A DNA stretch of 6,651 bases from JANMEX01 sp031423755 (GTDB lineage: Bacteria; Pseudomonadota; Alphaproteobacteria; Rhizobiales; Rhizobiaceae). The position numbers were made by a program, and so were the translations under genes. The stretch lies in NCBI GenBank assembly GCA_031423755.1, contig JANPGC010000254.1:1-6651 (forward strand). The letters are read 5' to 3'. Positions 1-5,676 of this stretch are shown piece after piece. The number at the start of each line of letters is the position of its first letter. The stretch's first letter is position 1. The notes beneath the pieces were generated by a model. It did no database searches. It saw only the letters and a program-made list of their open reading frames with translations, and had not been told where the DNA came from.

Positions 1-72
1 AAAGCCTGTCTCTACACGGGACATCTTGGCCAACATCACATTGCTTTCACTGACAAATTTCAAAACGCGGCG

Positions 73-113
73 CTCTGGATTCCGGGTTTCGCTGCGCGGC
101 ACCGGAATGACGA
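73..113. repeat. REP-like palindromic element upstream of glcF
   Basis: The sequence holds a perfect 7-bp inverted repeat, ATTCCGG (79-85) and CCGGAAT (102-108), with a smaller CGC/GCG inverted repeat inside the 16-nt spacer. The flanks (ctGGATTCCGG on the left, CCGGAATGACGag on the right) resemble intergenic palindromes scattered through many Rhizobiales genomes, as I recall them. Only one copy is in this window, so repetitiveness is inferred. Its presence suggests that the bases before glcF are intergenic. In bases 1-72 I see no recognisable 3' end of glcE (no Asn-Pro-Gly-Arg-Met-like ending in any frame) and no other gene. Confidence 0.5.
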
Positions 114-132
114 GATCGGGTGAGAGGCTGAC

Positions 133-1419
133 ATGCAAACCTCCTTCACCCTCGCGCAACTCGCCGACCCCAAGATCGCGGAAGCCGAATCGATCCTGCG
201 CAAATGCGTGCATTGCGGCTTTTGCACAGCGACGTGTCCGACCTATGTGACGCTTGGCAATGAGCTCGACAGCCCGCGCGGGCGGATCTACCTCATCAAG
301 GACATGCTGGAAAACGGCCGCGCGGCGGACGAGGAGATCGTGACACATATCGACCGTTGCCTGTCCTGCCTCGCCTGCACCACCACTTGCCCGTCCGGTG
401 TCGATTACATGCATCTGGTCGATCACGCCCGCGCCCACATCGAAAACACCTACAAGCGCCCGCTCATTGACCGGCTGATCCGCAACACTTTGGCCGTCGT
501 CCTTCCCTATCCATCACGCTTCCGCACAGCGTTGAAGCTCGCCAAACTTGGCCGTCCGTTCGCGTCGTGGCTGGAAAAAGTCAGCGCCTTCAAACCTTTG
601 GGTGCAATGCTCCGCCTCGCGCCAAAGTCGCTACCGCAACCATCAGCCTCAAAGCCCATCACCATCACCGAGCGCAAAGGCCGCGTTGCCATCCTCGCAG
701 GCTGCGCCCAATCCGTGCTCGATCCCGGCATCAACGCCACCACGGAGCGCCTGCTCGCGCGCTTCGGCATTGAAGTCGTGAAGCCAAAAGGGGAGGGCTG
801 CTGCGGCGCGCTGGTCCATCACATGGGTCGCGAACACGACGCGCACGGCTTTGCCAAGGCCAACATCGACGCGTGGATGGCAGAGATTGAAGGCGAGGGG
901 CTCGACGCGATCCTCATCACCACATCCGGCTGCGGCACGACGGTCAAGGACTACGGCCACATGCTCAAAGGCGATCCAGCTTACGCAGCAAGGGCGGCCA
1001 AAATCTCCGGCCTCGCCAAGGATATCACCGAATATCTGGCAACGCTCGATCTCCCCGCCCCCAAACTTCGGACCGGCCTTTCCGTTGCCTATCACTCTGC
1101 CTGCTCGCTCCAGCATGGCCAGAAAATAACCAAACAACCCAAGGACTTGCTCACCAAGGCAGGTTTCGTGGTGCGCGAACCGGCGGAAGGCCATCTCTGC
1201 TGCGGCTCGGCCGGCACCTACAACATCATGCAGCCAGAAATCGCCAAAACCCTGCGCGACCGCAAGGTAAAGAACATCGAAGCCACCGGAGCAGTCATCG
1301 TAGCGGCAGGCAACATCGGCTGCATGACGCAGATTGGTTCAATCTCACGGCTGCCGGTGGTGCACACGGTGGAACTGCTCGAATGGGCGTATGGGGGTGA
1401 ACGGCCTGCGGGAATTTGA
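133..1419 (+). CDS. glcF: Glycolate oxidase iron-sulfur subunit GlcF
   Basis: This is the 428-residue iron-sulfur subunit of the GlcDEF glycolate oxidase, which oxidises glycolate to glyoxylate at the inner membrane and passes electrons to the respiratory chain. Two ferredoxin-type [4Fe-4S] motifs are intact near the N-terminus: CVHCGFCTATCP (Cys25, 28, 31, 35) and CLSCLACTTTCP (Cys76, 79, 82, 86). Two cysteine-rich CCG domains follow, with Cys191, Cys223-Cys224-Gly and Cys267 in the first, and Cys324 and Cys356-Cys357-Gly in the second. Length and order match full-length GlcF. The ATG at 133 follows a GAGAGG ribosome site and gives the MQT...ILRKCVHCG start typical of the family. No glcE end is visible in the 132 bases before it, so glcE is either further upstream or elsewhere. 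Related Fe-S/CCG proteins such as LutA or GlpC are alternatives, but the N-terminal motif favours GlcF. Confidence 0.95.
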   Translation: MQTSFTLAQLADPKIAEAESILRKCVHCGFCTATCPTYVTLGNELDSPRGRIYLIKDMLENGRAADEEIVTHIDRCLSCLACTTTCPSGVDYMHLVDHARAHIENTYKRPLIDRLIRNTLAVVLPYPSRFRTALKLAKLGRPFASWLEKVSAFKPLGAMLRLAPKSLPQPSASKPITITERKGRVAILAGCAQSVLDPGINATTERLLARFGIEVVKPKGEGCCGALVHHMGREHDAHGFAKANIDAWMAEIEGEGLDAILITTSGCGTTVKDYGHMLKGDPAYAARAAKISGLAKDITEYLATLDLPAPKLRTGLSVAYHSACSLQHGQKITKQPKDLLTKAGFVVREPAEGHLCCGSAGTYNIMQPEIAKTLRDRKVKNIEATGAVIVAAGNIGCMTQIGSISRLPVVHTVELLEWAYGGERPAGI

Positions 1420-1434
1420 TGGCGTTATCCCGCA
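1407..1434. terminator. Possible shared hairpin at the glcF / VOC convergence
   Basis: A perfect 7-bp inverted repeat, TGCGGGA (1407-1413) and TCCCGCA (1428-1434), with a 14-nt loop spans the glcF stop codon. It lies in the 39-bp gap between two convergent genes, where a bidirectional terminator would be expected. There is no clear T-run on either strand and the loop is long, so an intrinsic terminator is only a weak inference. Confidence 0.3.
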
Positions 1435-1458
1435 AATCATTTCGCACTCATTGCGATC

Positions 1459-1866
1459 TCACAACGAAGCGGCGTTGATCTCAATCACATTCCCGTCTGG
1501 ATCTTTCACAAACAGCTGCGGAAATTTCGCAATGCCGTCGCGGTCAACCTTGGTCTTCTTGGGATCATCCGCCGCCAGCTTTTCCGAAAATCCATGTCGG
1601 GCCAGTTTGTCCATCCAATAGCCAAAACTGGATGCGCGAAGCGCAAAGTGCGGCAGTGTCGGGTTTATCGCCGCTCCCGCTGCGTTTGGCGTGGAAAGGT
1701 TGGGGTTCAGGTGAATTTGCCAAGCGTCACCGCCAAGCCATGCGCCGGCGGACGGAAACGGCGGACGTTTCAACAACTCAAGCTCGAGCACGTCACGGTA
1801 AAATGCCGTCGCCCGCTCAAGGTCGGAAACACTGATCGATACATGATGAAGGTGCAGCTCAGGCAC
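1459..1866 (-). CDS. VOC-family (glyoxalase/dioxygenase fold) protein
   Basis: A 135-residue protein of the vicinal oxygen chelate superfamily (glyoxalase I, extradiol dioxygenases, fosfomycin/bleomycin resistance proteins). The N-terminal HHVSISVSDLERATAFYRD stretch is the classic first beta-alpha unit, and the C-terminus ends in the typical DPDGNVIEI strand. Likely metal ligands of the paired beta-alpha-beta-beta-beta modules are His8, His73 (LPHFALR) and Glu129; Gln50 or His52 could also contribute. I place the start at the GTG ending at 1866 because AGAGGGG sits 7 nt before it and the protein then begins just before the first beta strand. A TTG at 1923 would add 19 residues unlike the family and has no ribosome site. 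The substrate cannot be read from sequence. It converges on glcF, but nothing shows a link to glyoxylate metabolism. Confidence 0.85.
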   Translation of the reverse strand: MPELHLHHVSISVSDLERATAFYRDVLELELLKRPPFPSAGAWLGGDAWQIHLNPNLSTPNAAGAAINPTLPHFALRASSFGYWMDKLARHGFSEKLAADDPKKTKVDRDGIAKFPQLFVKDPDGNVIEINAASL

Positions 1867-1930
1867 AATCCGTCCCCTCTTTAGCGCGCGCCCGTTACAA
1901 TTACCGCAGTTGGTGTCCCGCAAGCAAATC

Positions 1931-1964
1931 CAAAAAGAAAAGCGGCGCCGTCCCCCGGCGCCGC
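1931..1964 (-). terminator. Intrinsic terminator of the L,D-transpeptidase gene
   Basis: A perfect 9-bp GC-only stem, GCGGCGCCG (1942-1950) and CGGCGCCGC (1956-1964), with a 5-nt loop. Read on the minus strand it is followed by a T-rich tract (TTTTCTTTTT, the complement of 1932-1941). It lies about 57 nt beyond the transpeptidase stop and before the VOC start, so it probably separates the two minus-strand genes into different transcripts. Confidence 0.85.
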
Positions 1965-2021
1965 CCCCATTTCACAAGGCTCAAACTTTTGTCCGCAGCC
2001 CCGCGCCCTCTGAACTTTGAC

Positions 2022-2846
2022 CTATTGGACAACCACCGTCGTCCCGACCTGCACCCGTTCGTAAAGATCAACCACATCCTCGTTCCGCATGCGGATGCAG
2101 CCGGACGAGACATTGTGGCCGATGGTCCACGGCTGGTTGGTGCCGTGAATGCGGTAAAGTGTGCTGCCAAGATACATGGCGCGCGCGCCGAGCGGATTTT
2201 CCGGGCCGCCTTCCATGTGCACCGGCAATATCCGGCCTTCTTTTTCCCGAACGCGCTGGATCATCTCGGCAGGCGGTGTCCAGTCCGGCCATTCCTTCTT
2301 GTTGGAAATCTTCTGCGTGCCGCGCCAGGTGAAACCTTCCTTGCCGACACCAACCCCATAGCGCCGGGCCATGCCGTTCTGGCCGACGAGGTAGAGGAAT
2401 TTGCTCTCGGAATCGATGACGATGGTTCCCGCCTTTTGCGGCCCGTCATAGGCAACTTCCTGTGGCAGGAACATCGGGTCGATTTCGCGCGTCCTGACCA
2501 TTTTCGGCTTGGCGTAACTCACCTGCTGCGGCTGGATCAGGCCGTTGTCGCCGATGCGCACCACGCCGGTGTTGTAGACCGGCTGCGGCATTGTGCGCTG
2601 TGCGCGTTTGACCTGGCGGATGTCCTTGCCAATCACGATCATCTGCCGGCTCTCGACCGGCGCCGGAAGCGCCCGCCTGATCTTGCGCAGAGGCGCGCTT
2701 TGAAGCTGCATCACCCAAGGCGCGGAAAGGTCGGGCGAGACAATGATTGCCGACGGCTCACCGTAACGGTCCTTGGCCATCGCCGCCCCTGGAATTGCCA
2801 CCGCCGCAGACAGTAGGGAAAGCAGAAAATGGTTCATTCTGATCAT
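2022..2846 (-). CDS. Secreted L,D-transpeptidase (YkuD/ErfK family)
   Basis: A 274-residue periplasmic peptidoglycan L,D-transpeptidase. Such enzymes use a catalytic cysteine to form 3-3 cross-links between meso-diaminopimelate residues or to attach proteins to peptidoglycan. The N-terminus is a signal peptide (MIRMNHFLLSLL..., predicted cleavage after AMA, residue 24). Residues 25-135 form a basic, proline-rich segment without a recognised domain. The YkuD domain spans about 138-273, starting at GTIVID and holding His234 (HGT), His244 and catalytic Cys250 in SSGCIRM; the usual motif has His or Arg where the second Ser sits, but the Ser form is familiar in Rhizobiales. I chose the ATG at 2846 because GAGG lies 8 nt upstream; a GTG at 2864 would add six residues and an ATG at 2837 lacks a ribosome site. 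It is divergent from tag and ends at a strong terminator. In Rhizobiales, related enzymes act in polar growth and in anchoring outer-membrane barrels; which role applies here is unknown. Confidence 0.93.
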   Translation of the reverse strand: MIRMNHFLLSLLSAAVAIPGAAMAKDRYGEPSAIIVSPDLSAPWVMQLQSAPLRKIRRALPAPVESRQMIVIGKDIRQVKRAQRTMPQPVYNTGVVRIGDNGLIQPQQVSYAKPKMVRTREIDPMFLPQEVAYDGPQKAGTIVIDSESKFLYLVGQNGMARRYGVGVGKEGFTWRGTQKISNKKEWPDWTPPAEMIQRVREKEGRILPVHMEGGPENPLGARAMYLGSTLYRIHGTNQPWTIGHNVSSGCIRMRNEDVVDLYERVQVGTTVVVQ

Positions 2847-2878
2847 CTGGCGCACCTCGCACACATCGCCGCAAAACA

Positions 2879-2901
2879 GACGGCATTCAACTCATGCCGT
2901 C
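2879..2901 (-). promoter_or_regulatory. 8-bp inverted repeat in the L,D-transpeptidase leader
   Basis: GACGGCAT (2879-2886) and ATGCCGTC (2894-2901) form a perfect 8-bp dyad with a 7-nt spacer, 32 bp upstream of the chosen transpeptidase start. It could be a repressor operator or, if transcribed, an RNA hairpin in the leader. No T-run follows on the minus strand, so it is not a simple terminator. Confidence 0.4.
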
Positions 2902-2923
2902 CCGTGTCAGGAGAATGCGCAAT

Positions 2924-2947
2924 AACCGGCGACAAATGGTGAATCAA
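2924..2947 (-). promoter_or_regulatory. Weak candidate sigma-70 promoter for the L,D-transpeptidase gene
   Basis: On the minus strand, TTGATT (complement of 2942-2947) and TATTGC (complement of 2919-2924) are separated by 17 nt. The -35 matches TTGACA at four positions and the -10 matches TATAAT at about three, so this is a weak call. It would put transcription start near 2912 and place the 2879-2901 hairpin in the leader. The -35 part overlaps a small dyad, TGAAT-CAAA-ATTCA (2940-2953). Confidence 0.25.
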
Positions 2948-3037
2948 AATTCATAAGATGCGATTTGCCGCGTAAACCATTTAGTGTGGTTACTGCACAG
3001 TTGCGCCGCGTGGTTAAGAATTGGATAAGGATCGGAA

Positions 3038-3664
3038 ATGAGTTTGGCTGAGGGACTGCGGCAAGGCGAAGACGGCAAAATCCGCTGCTGGTGGCCGGGC
3101 GAGGATCCGTTTTACCAGAAATACCACGATGCCGAATGGGGACAGCCGGTTACGGACGACATCCGCCTGTTCGAGAAAATCTGCCTTGAAGGCTTCCAGT
3201 CCGGCCTGTCCTGGCTGACCATCCTGCGCAAGCGCGAAAACTTCCGCGCGGCCTTCGCAGGGTTTGATTTCAACAAGGTCGCGAAGTTCGACGATGCAGA
3301 TGTCGCGCGGCTCTTGGCCGACGTAGGCATCGTGCGCCATCGCGGCAAGATCGCATCGACCATCAACAATGCCGGCCGCGCCATCGAGATGACGGAAGAA
3401 TTCGGCTCGCTTTCAGCCTATTTCTGGAGCCACGAGCCGCCCCCGCATGAATTGCCTGCCACGCACGATTACAAGTCGCTCGCCGCCGCGCCGACAACCG
3501 CCGCCTCAACCCGCCTGTCCAAGGATTTGAAGAAACGCGGCTGGACCTTTGTCGGCCCGACAACCTGCTATGCCTTCATGCAGGCCATGGGTCTGGTCAA
3601 TGACCATCTGGAAGGGTGCCATTGCCGGGAGCCGCTCATCACGGCGAGGGCGAAGCGTGGCTGA
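3038..3664 (+). CDS. tag: DNA-3-methyladenine glycosylase I (Tag)
   Basis: A 208-residue base-excision repair enzyme that removes 3-methyladenine from alkylated DNA; it belongs to the helix-hairpin-helix glycosylase superfamily and acts in the cytoplasm. The family zinc site is complete: Cys17, His30, His190 and Cys194 correspond in order and spacing to E. coli Tag Cys4, His17, His175 and Cys179. Glu51 and Trp59 in ICLEGFQSGLSW match E. coli Glu38 and Trp46, which line the base-binding pocket. The protein is slightly longer than E. coli Tag because of about 13 extra N-terminal residues. The ATG at 3038 follows AAGGA at a suitable distance. The 191-bp gap to the divergent transpeptidase gene should hold its promoter, but I see no clear -35/-10. 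The last 8 bases overlap the next gene. Confidence 0.95.
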   Translation: MSLAEGLRQGEDGKIRCWWPGEDPFYQKYHDAEWGQPVTDDIRLFEKICLEGFQSGLSWLTILRKRENFRAAFAGFDFNKVAKFDDADVARLLADVGIVRHRGKIASTINNAGRAIEMTEEFGSLSAYFWSHEPPPHELPATHDYKSLAAAPTTAASTRLSKDLKKRGWTFVGPTTCYAFMQAMGLVNDHLEGCHCREPLITARAKRG

Positions 3665-4037
3665 GGACTTTGGAAACCTTGACGGACTGACCGAGCCTAT
3701 ACGCTCCAAGCTCGCGCCCTTGCGGCGATTGGTTCTGGACGTTGCCGCCTCAAACGACGCCATCGGCCCGCTTTCAGAGAGCCTCAAGTGGGGTGAGCCC
3801 AGCTACACGCCGGCGCAAAAAGGCGTCGGCAGTTCCGTCCGCATTGCGCCGCGCCGCGATGGCAAACTGGCCATGAACTTCATCTGTCACACGGGGTTGG
3901 TCGCGCGTTTCCGTGAGATTTACAGCGGGACGCTGGTGTTCGAGGGCAACCGGACAATCATCATCGATCCGGAAAGGCCGTTACAAAAGGACGAACTGCG
4001 CCACTGCATCGGCATGGCGCTCACCTACTTCTTGTAA
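3657..4037 (+). CDS. DUF1801-domain protein
   Basis: A 126-residue cytoplasmic protein of the DUF1801 (PF08818) family, recognised by the LKWGEPSY motif (residues 43-50) and the later FICHTGLVARFREIY and FEGNRTI segments. The molecular role of the family is largely unknown; the Bacillus subtilis member YdhG has been described as a frataxin-like iron chaperone, which may not transfer here. I chose the GTG at 3657, which overlaps the tag stop by 8 nt and has GCGAGGG 6 nt upstream. An in-frame ATG at 3549 would add 36 residues that merely read out-of-frame tag sequence. The overlap implies translational coupling with tag. Its 3' end overlaps the opposite-strand gene by 13 bp. No signal peptide is present. 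Confidence 0.85.
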   Translation: MAEDFGNLDGLTEPIRSKLAPLRRLVLDVAASNDAIGPLSESLKWGEPSYTPAQKGVGSSVRIAPRRDGKLAMNFICHTGLVARFREIYSGTLVFEGNRTIIIDPERPLQKDELRHCIGMALTYFL

Positions 4038-4426
4038 CGCCCGACATAGTGCGAACCGGATATTCTCCAAAGCAGGTCACGCCCGGACTTTTCCAGAATC
4101 ATGCCCTTGAAGCCGCGCGTGTCTGGCGTGTGGTTCGGCGAAATTTTCCGCCCGCTGCCGGGAAACAGCGCAATCAACCGGTCAGTCTGTGTCCAGCATC
4201 CTTTGCCATATTGGTCATTGGCGCCATAAGCGAGGTAAAACTCGAACGATCCGTCCTTGCGGATGATGAGTTGTGAGCCGACCTCCGGCACGCCGTTCAT
4301 CGAGTATTTGCCCACAAAGGATTTGTCGCCCTTGCCGCAGAACGGGCCAAGCGCGGCGGCGGGTGTGGATTGAAAGACAAAGACAGCACCGAAAACCGCC
4401 ACCAGATACGCAATGAATGGCTTCAT
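4025..4426 (-). CDS. Conserved exported protein of unknown function
   Basis: A 133-residue protein with a signal peptide (MKPFIAYLVAVFGAVF..., probable cleavage after PAAA, residue 25). The mature part is about 108 residues, rich in beta-strand-forming residues and glycine: GKYSMNGVPEVGSQLIIRKD, then FEFYLAYGANDQYGKGCW. The pattern GxY...EVGS.L...DG.FE..LAYGA.DQ..G.W is familiar to me from uncharacterised proteobacterial exported proteins, but I cannot name a family or function. Cys30 and Cys77 are the only cysteines and could form a periplasmic disulfide. I chose the ATG at 4426 because GGGAGG lies 8 nt upstream and the signal peptide then begins immediately; an ATG at 4471 would add 15 unlikely residues. 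No terminator is visible because its 3' end overlaps DUF1801. Confidence 0.85.
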   Translation of the reverse strand: MKPFIAYLVAVFGAVFVFQSTPAAALGPFCGKGDKSFVGKYSMNGVPEVGSQLIIRKDGSFEFYLAYGANDQYGKGCWTQTDRLIALFPGSGRKISPNHTPDTRGFKGMILEKSGRDLLWRISGSHYVGRYKK

Positions 4427-4449
4427 CCGCCAGTCCTCCCGCTGAACTG

Positions 4450-4565
4450 CCGCGCAAAATGGCGGCACCAAGACAATCTTTCCACAACAGTCTTTCCGGG
4501 CCAGCGCCGGTCATGCAGAGCCCGCAAGTGTGCGAAAGTGTCCGCGCAAAAGCACTGCCGCGCAA
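4450..4565. repeat. Three copies of CCGCGCAA in one intergenic region
   Basis: The octamer CCGCGCAA occurs at 4450-4457, 4542-4549 and 4558-4565, all in the same orientation, within the 234-bp gap between the divergent exported-protein gene and the BA14K gene. The last two are spaced 16 bp start to start. Their function is unknown; regulator binding sites or chance in GC-rich DNA are both possible. Confidence 0.3.
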
Positions 4566-4600
4566 GCCCCTGCATTGCGCAAAGTTAATCCAACACCGGC

Positions 4601-4626
4601 GGAACCATAAGCATTGATGCCGCGTT
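4601..4626 (+). promoter_or_regulatory. EcfG/RpoE-type general stress promoter of the BA14K gene
   Basis: GGAAC (4601-4605) is followed after exactly 17 nt by CGTT (4623-4626). This matches the alphaproteobacterial EcfG (RpoE2) consensus, usually written GGAAC-N16/17-CGTT. Transcription would start near 4632, about 30 nt before the BA14K start codon, leaving a short leader with the AAGGAG ribosome site. It predicts that this gene belongs to the PhyR-NepR-EcfG general stress regulon. I found no comparable intergenic match elsewhere in the window. Confidence 0.75.
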
Positions 4627-4660
4627 TGTGTGCAGGGACCTCAACCCAAGGAGCTTTACC

Positions 4661-5104
4661 ATGAAAATGAAACTGACGATCATGTCTTTGCTGGCAGCTG
4701 GTGCCATGGCAATGACAGCAGTAACACCAGCCTCGGCGATTTCGCCAATGCCAAAGCAGTCGATGCCAGTGGCCTCAGAGTCAGCACCGGTTCAGTTGGT
4801 TGAGCACAGGCGCAACAACGACCGCATATACGTCAACAAAGGCCACCGCTATTACAACGGTCACCGCGGCGAGCGCGTTTATCGTGATGGCTATCGCCGC
4901 CACAATGGCTTCTGGTATCCGCGCAGCGCCTTCAGCCTCGGCATCATCATTGCGCCCGGCGTCCAGCAGCGCGTGATCCGCAGCTATGGCAGCAATCGGC
5001 ACATCAACTGGTGCGAGGATCGCTACCGGTCATATCGCGTCAGCGACAATTCATGGAAGCCGAACCGTGGCCCGCGCCGTGTCTGTGTGTCGCCTTACTA
5101 TTGA
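4661..5104 (+). CDS. BA14K-family exported protein
   Basis: A 147-residue secreted protein related to the Brucella abortus 14-kDa immunoreactive protein (BA14K, PF07886), a mostly Rhizobiales family whose founding member was reported to have lectin-like properties. A signal peptide ends in ASA (cleavage after residue 26). The middle is rich in His, Arg and Tyr (about 58-95) and includes a short hydrophobic stretch, FSLGIIIAPGV. The diagnostic C-terminal motif is WCEDRYRSYRVSD...GPRRVC, with Cys118 and Cys142. The ATG at 4661 has AAGGAG 8 nt upstream; an upstream ATG at 4628 would add 11 residues and is not needed. It is monocistronic: an EcfG-type promoter lies just upstream and an intrinsic terminator just downstream. 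An envelope stress role fits the promoter but is inferred. Confidence 0.92.
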   Translation: MKMKLTIMSLLAAGAMAMTAVTPASAISPMPKQSMPVASESAPVQLVEHRRNNDRIYVNKGHRYYNGHRGERVYRDGYRRHNGFWYPRSAFSLGIIIAPGVQQRVIRSYGSNRHINWCEDRYRSYRVSDNSWKPNRGPRRVCVSPYY

Positions 5105-5132
5105 TACACGCCTGATCGTCGAAGCAATAGTG

Positions 5133-5166
5133 TGGCCCCGCCGGAGCATCCGGCAGGGCCATTTTC
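5133..5166 (+). terminator. Intrinsic terminator of the BA14K gene
   Basis: The stem pairs GGCCC-c-GCCGG (5134-5144) with CCGGC-a-GGGCC (5150-5160), giving ten pairs, one C/A mismatch and a 5-nt loop; an outer T-A pair extends it. ATTTTCGTTT follows on the plus strand. It begins 28 nt after the BA14K stop. The minus-strand side lacks a T-run, so it is a poor terminator for the convergent DUF305 gene. Confidence 0.8.
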
Positions 5167-5190
5167 GTTTCGGCAGCGGCGGCGAAAAGC

Positions 5191-5628
5191 TCAGCCGCCG
5201 TTCTTGGCGAGCCAACCCTTCATGAAGCCGATTTCGCTCTCCTGCGCGTCAATGATGCCTTCTGCCAGTTTGCGCAGCTCTGCATCCTTGCCGAATTGCA
5301 GCTCAATTTTGGCCATGTCGATAGCGCCCTGATGATGCGCCATCATGCCCTTGGCGAAATCGACATCGGCATTGCCCGAGAACTCGATGTCCATCGCGGT
5401 GTGCATGGCGACATTCGCCTTGGCAAACGCCTTGGACGCCTCGCCCTGGTCGCCTTTTGGCGTTCCCATGCCTGTCATGCCCGACATATCGCCGCCCATC
5501 TTGGACATGTCATGGCCCGTCATGCCCCCATCCATCATGCCGGAACTGAATCTCGGCGCGGCAATCACCCCGAGCGCAAGGCCGATAACGAGCGCAATCA
5601 GCGCGGTGAGAAGTGTGTTGTTCTTCAT
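5191..5628 (-). CDS. DUF305-family protein with Met-rich linker, probably periplasmic metal-binding
   Basis: A 145-residue protein anchored or exported by an N-terminal hydrophobic helix (residues 5-24). A linker from 31 to 54 holds eight methionines at 1-5-residue intervals plus His39, a pattern typical of soft-metal (copper/silver) binding. The DUF305 domain follows (about 65-141), with MHTAMDIEFSGNADVDFAKG, the hallmark MMAHHQGAIDMA (His98, His99) and a C-terminal AQESEIGFMKGWL helix. DUF305 belongs to the ferritin-like four-helix class; the cyanobacterial member CopM binds copper in the periplasm. The ATG at 5628 has AAGGA 8 nt upstream. It is the downstream gene of a probable minus-strand pair, 74 bp after the 108-residue His/Met/Cys protein. 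Copper handling is inferred from family and composition; no metal sensor or efflux gene is in view. Confidence 0.9.
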   Translation of the reverse strand: MKNNTLLTALIALVIGLALGVIAAPRFSSGMMDGGMTGHDMSKMGGDMSGMTGMGTPKGDQGEASKAFAKANVAMHTAMDIEFSGNADVDFAKGMMAHHQGAIDMAKIELQFGKDAELRKLAEGIIDAQESEIGFMKGWLAKNGG

Positions 5629-5660
5629 GCTCTTGGTCCTTCGAATCCATGGATGTTTCT

Positions 5661-5676
5661 GGCCGCTGTTGCGGCC
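5661..5676 (-). other. Small perfect hairpin between the two putative metal-handling genes
   Basis: GGCCGC (5661-5666) and GCGGCC (5671-5676) form a 6-bp perfect stem with a 4-nt loop in the 74-bp gap between the 108-residue gene and the DUF305 gene. There is no T-run on the minus strand. In a shared transcript it could act as an RNA-processing or attenuation element, or it may be chance. Confidence 0.25.

Noticed and set aside
1..45. Two short stretches (AAAGCCTGTCTCTAC and CATCTTGGCCAACAT) resemble parts of the human Alu element.
   Set aside because: Each match is only about 15 nt with mismatches, and the two pieces are in the wrong order for Alu. No other Alu sequence follows, so this is most likely chance.
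1..123. Possible 3' end of glcE or another gene upstream of glcF.
   Set aside because: The frames that stay open here read through the palindrome, and none gives a GlcE-like ending or any recognisable protein.
26..250. Open frame overlapping the start of glcF.
   Set aside because: It is out of frame with glcF, runs through the palindrome, and reads as Arg/Ser/Pro-rich shadow sequence.
649..1194. 181-codon open frame on the minus strand opposite glcF.
   Set aside because: An antisense shadow in GC-rich coding DNA; glcF has full family motifs in the opposing frame.
1867..1923. Upstream TTG start extending the VOC protein by 19 residues.
   Set aside because: The extension is unlike the family and lacks a ribosome site, whereas the GTG at 1866 has AGAGGGG at the right distance.
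1989..2816. 275-codon open frame on the plus strand opposite the L,D-transpeptidase gene.
   Set aside because: It mirrors the transpeptidase gene, has no recognisable domain, and would run across the minus-strand stop region.
3001..3029. TTGCGC-N17-GATAAG as a promoter for tag.
   Set aside because: It would start transcription at the start codon and exclude the AAGGA ribosome site from the message.
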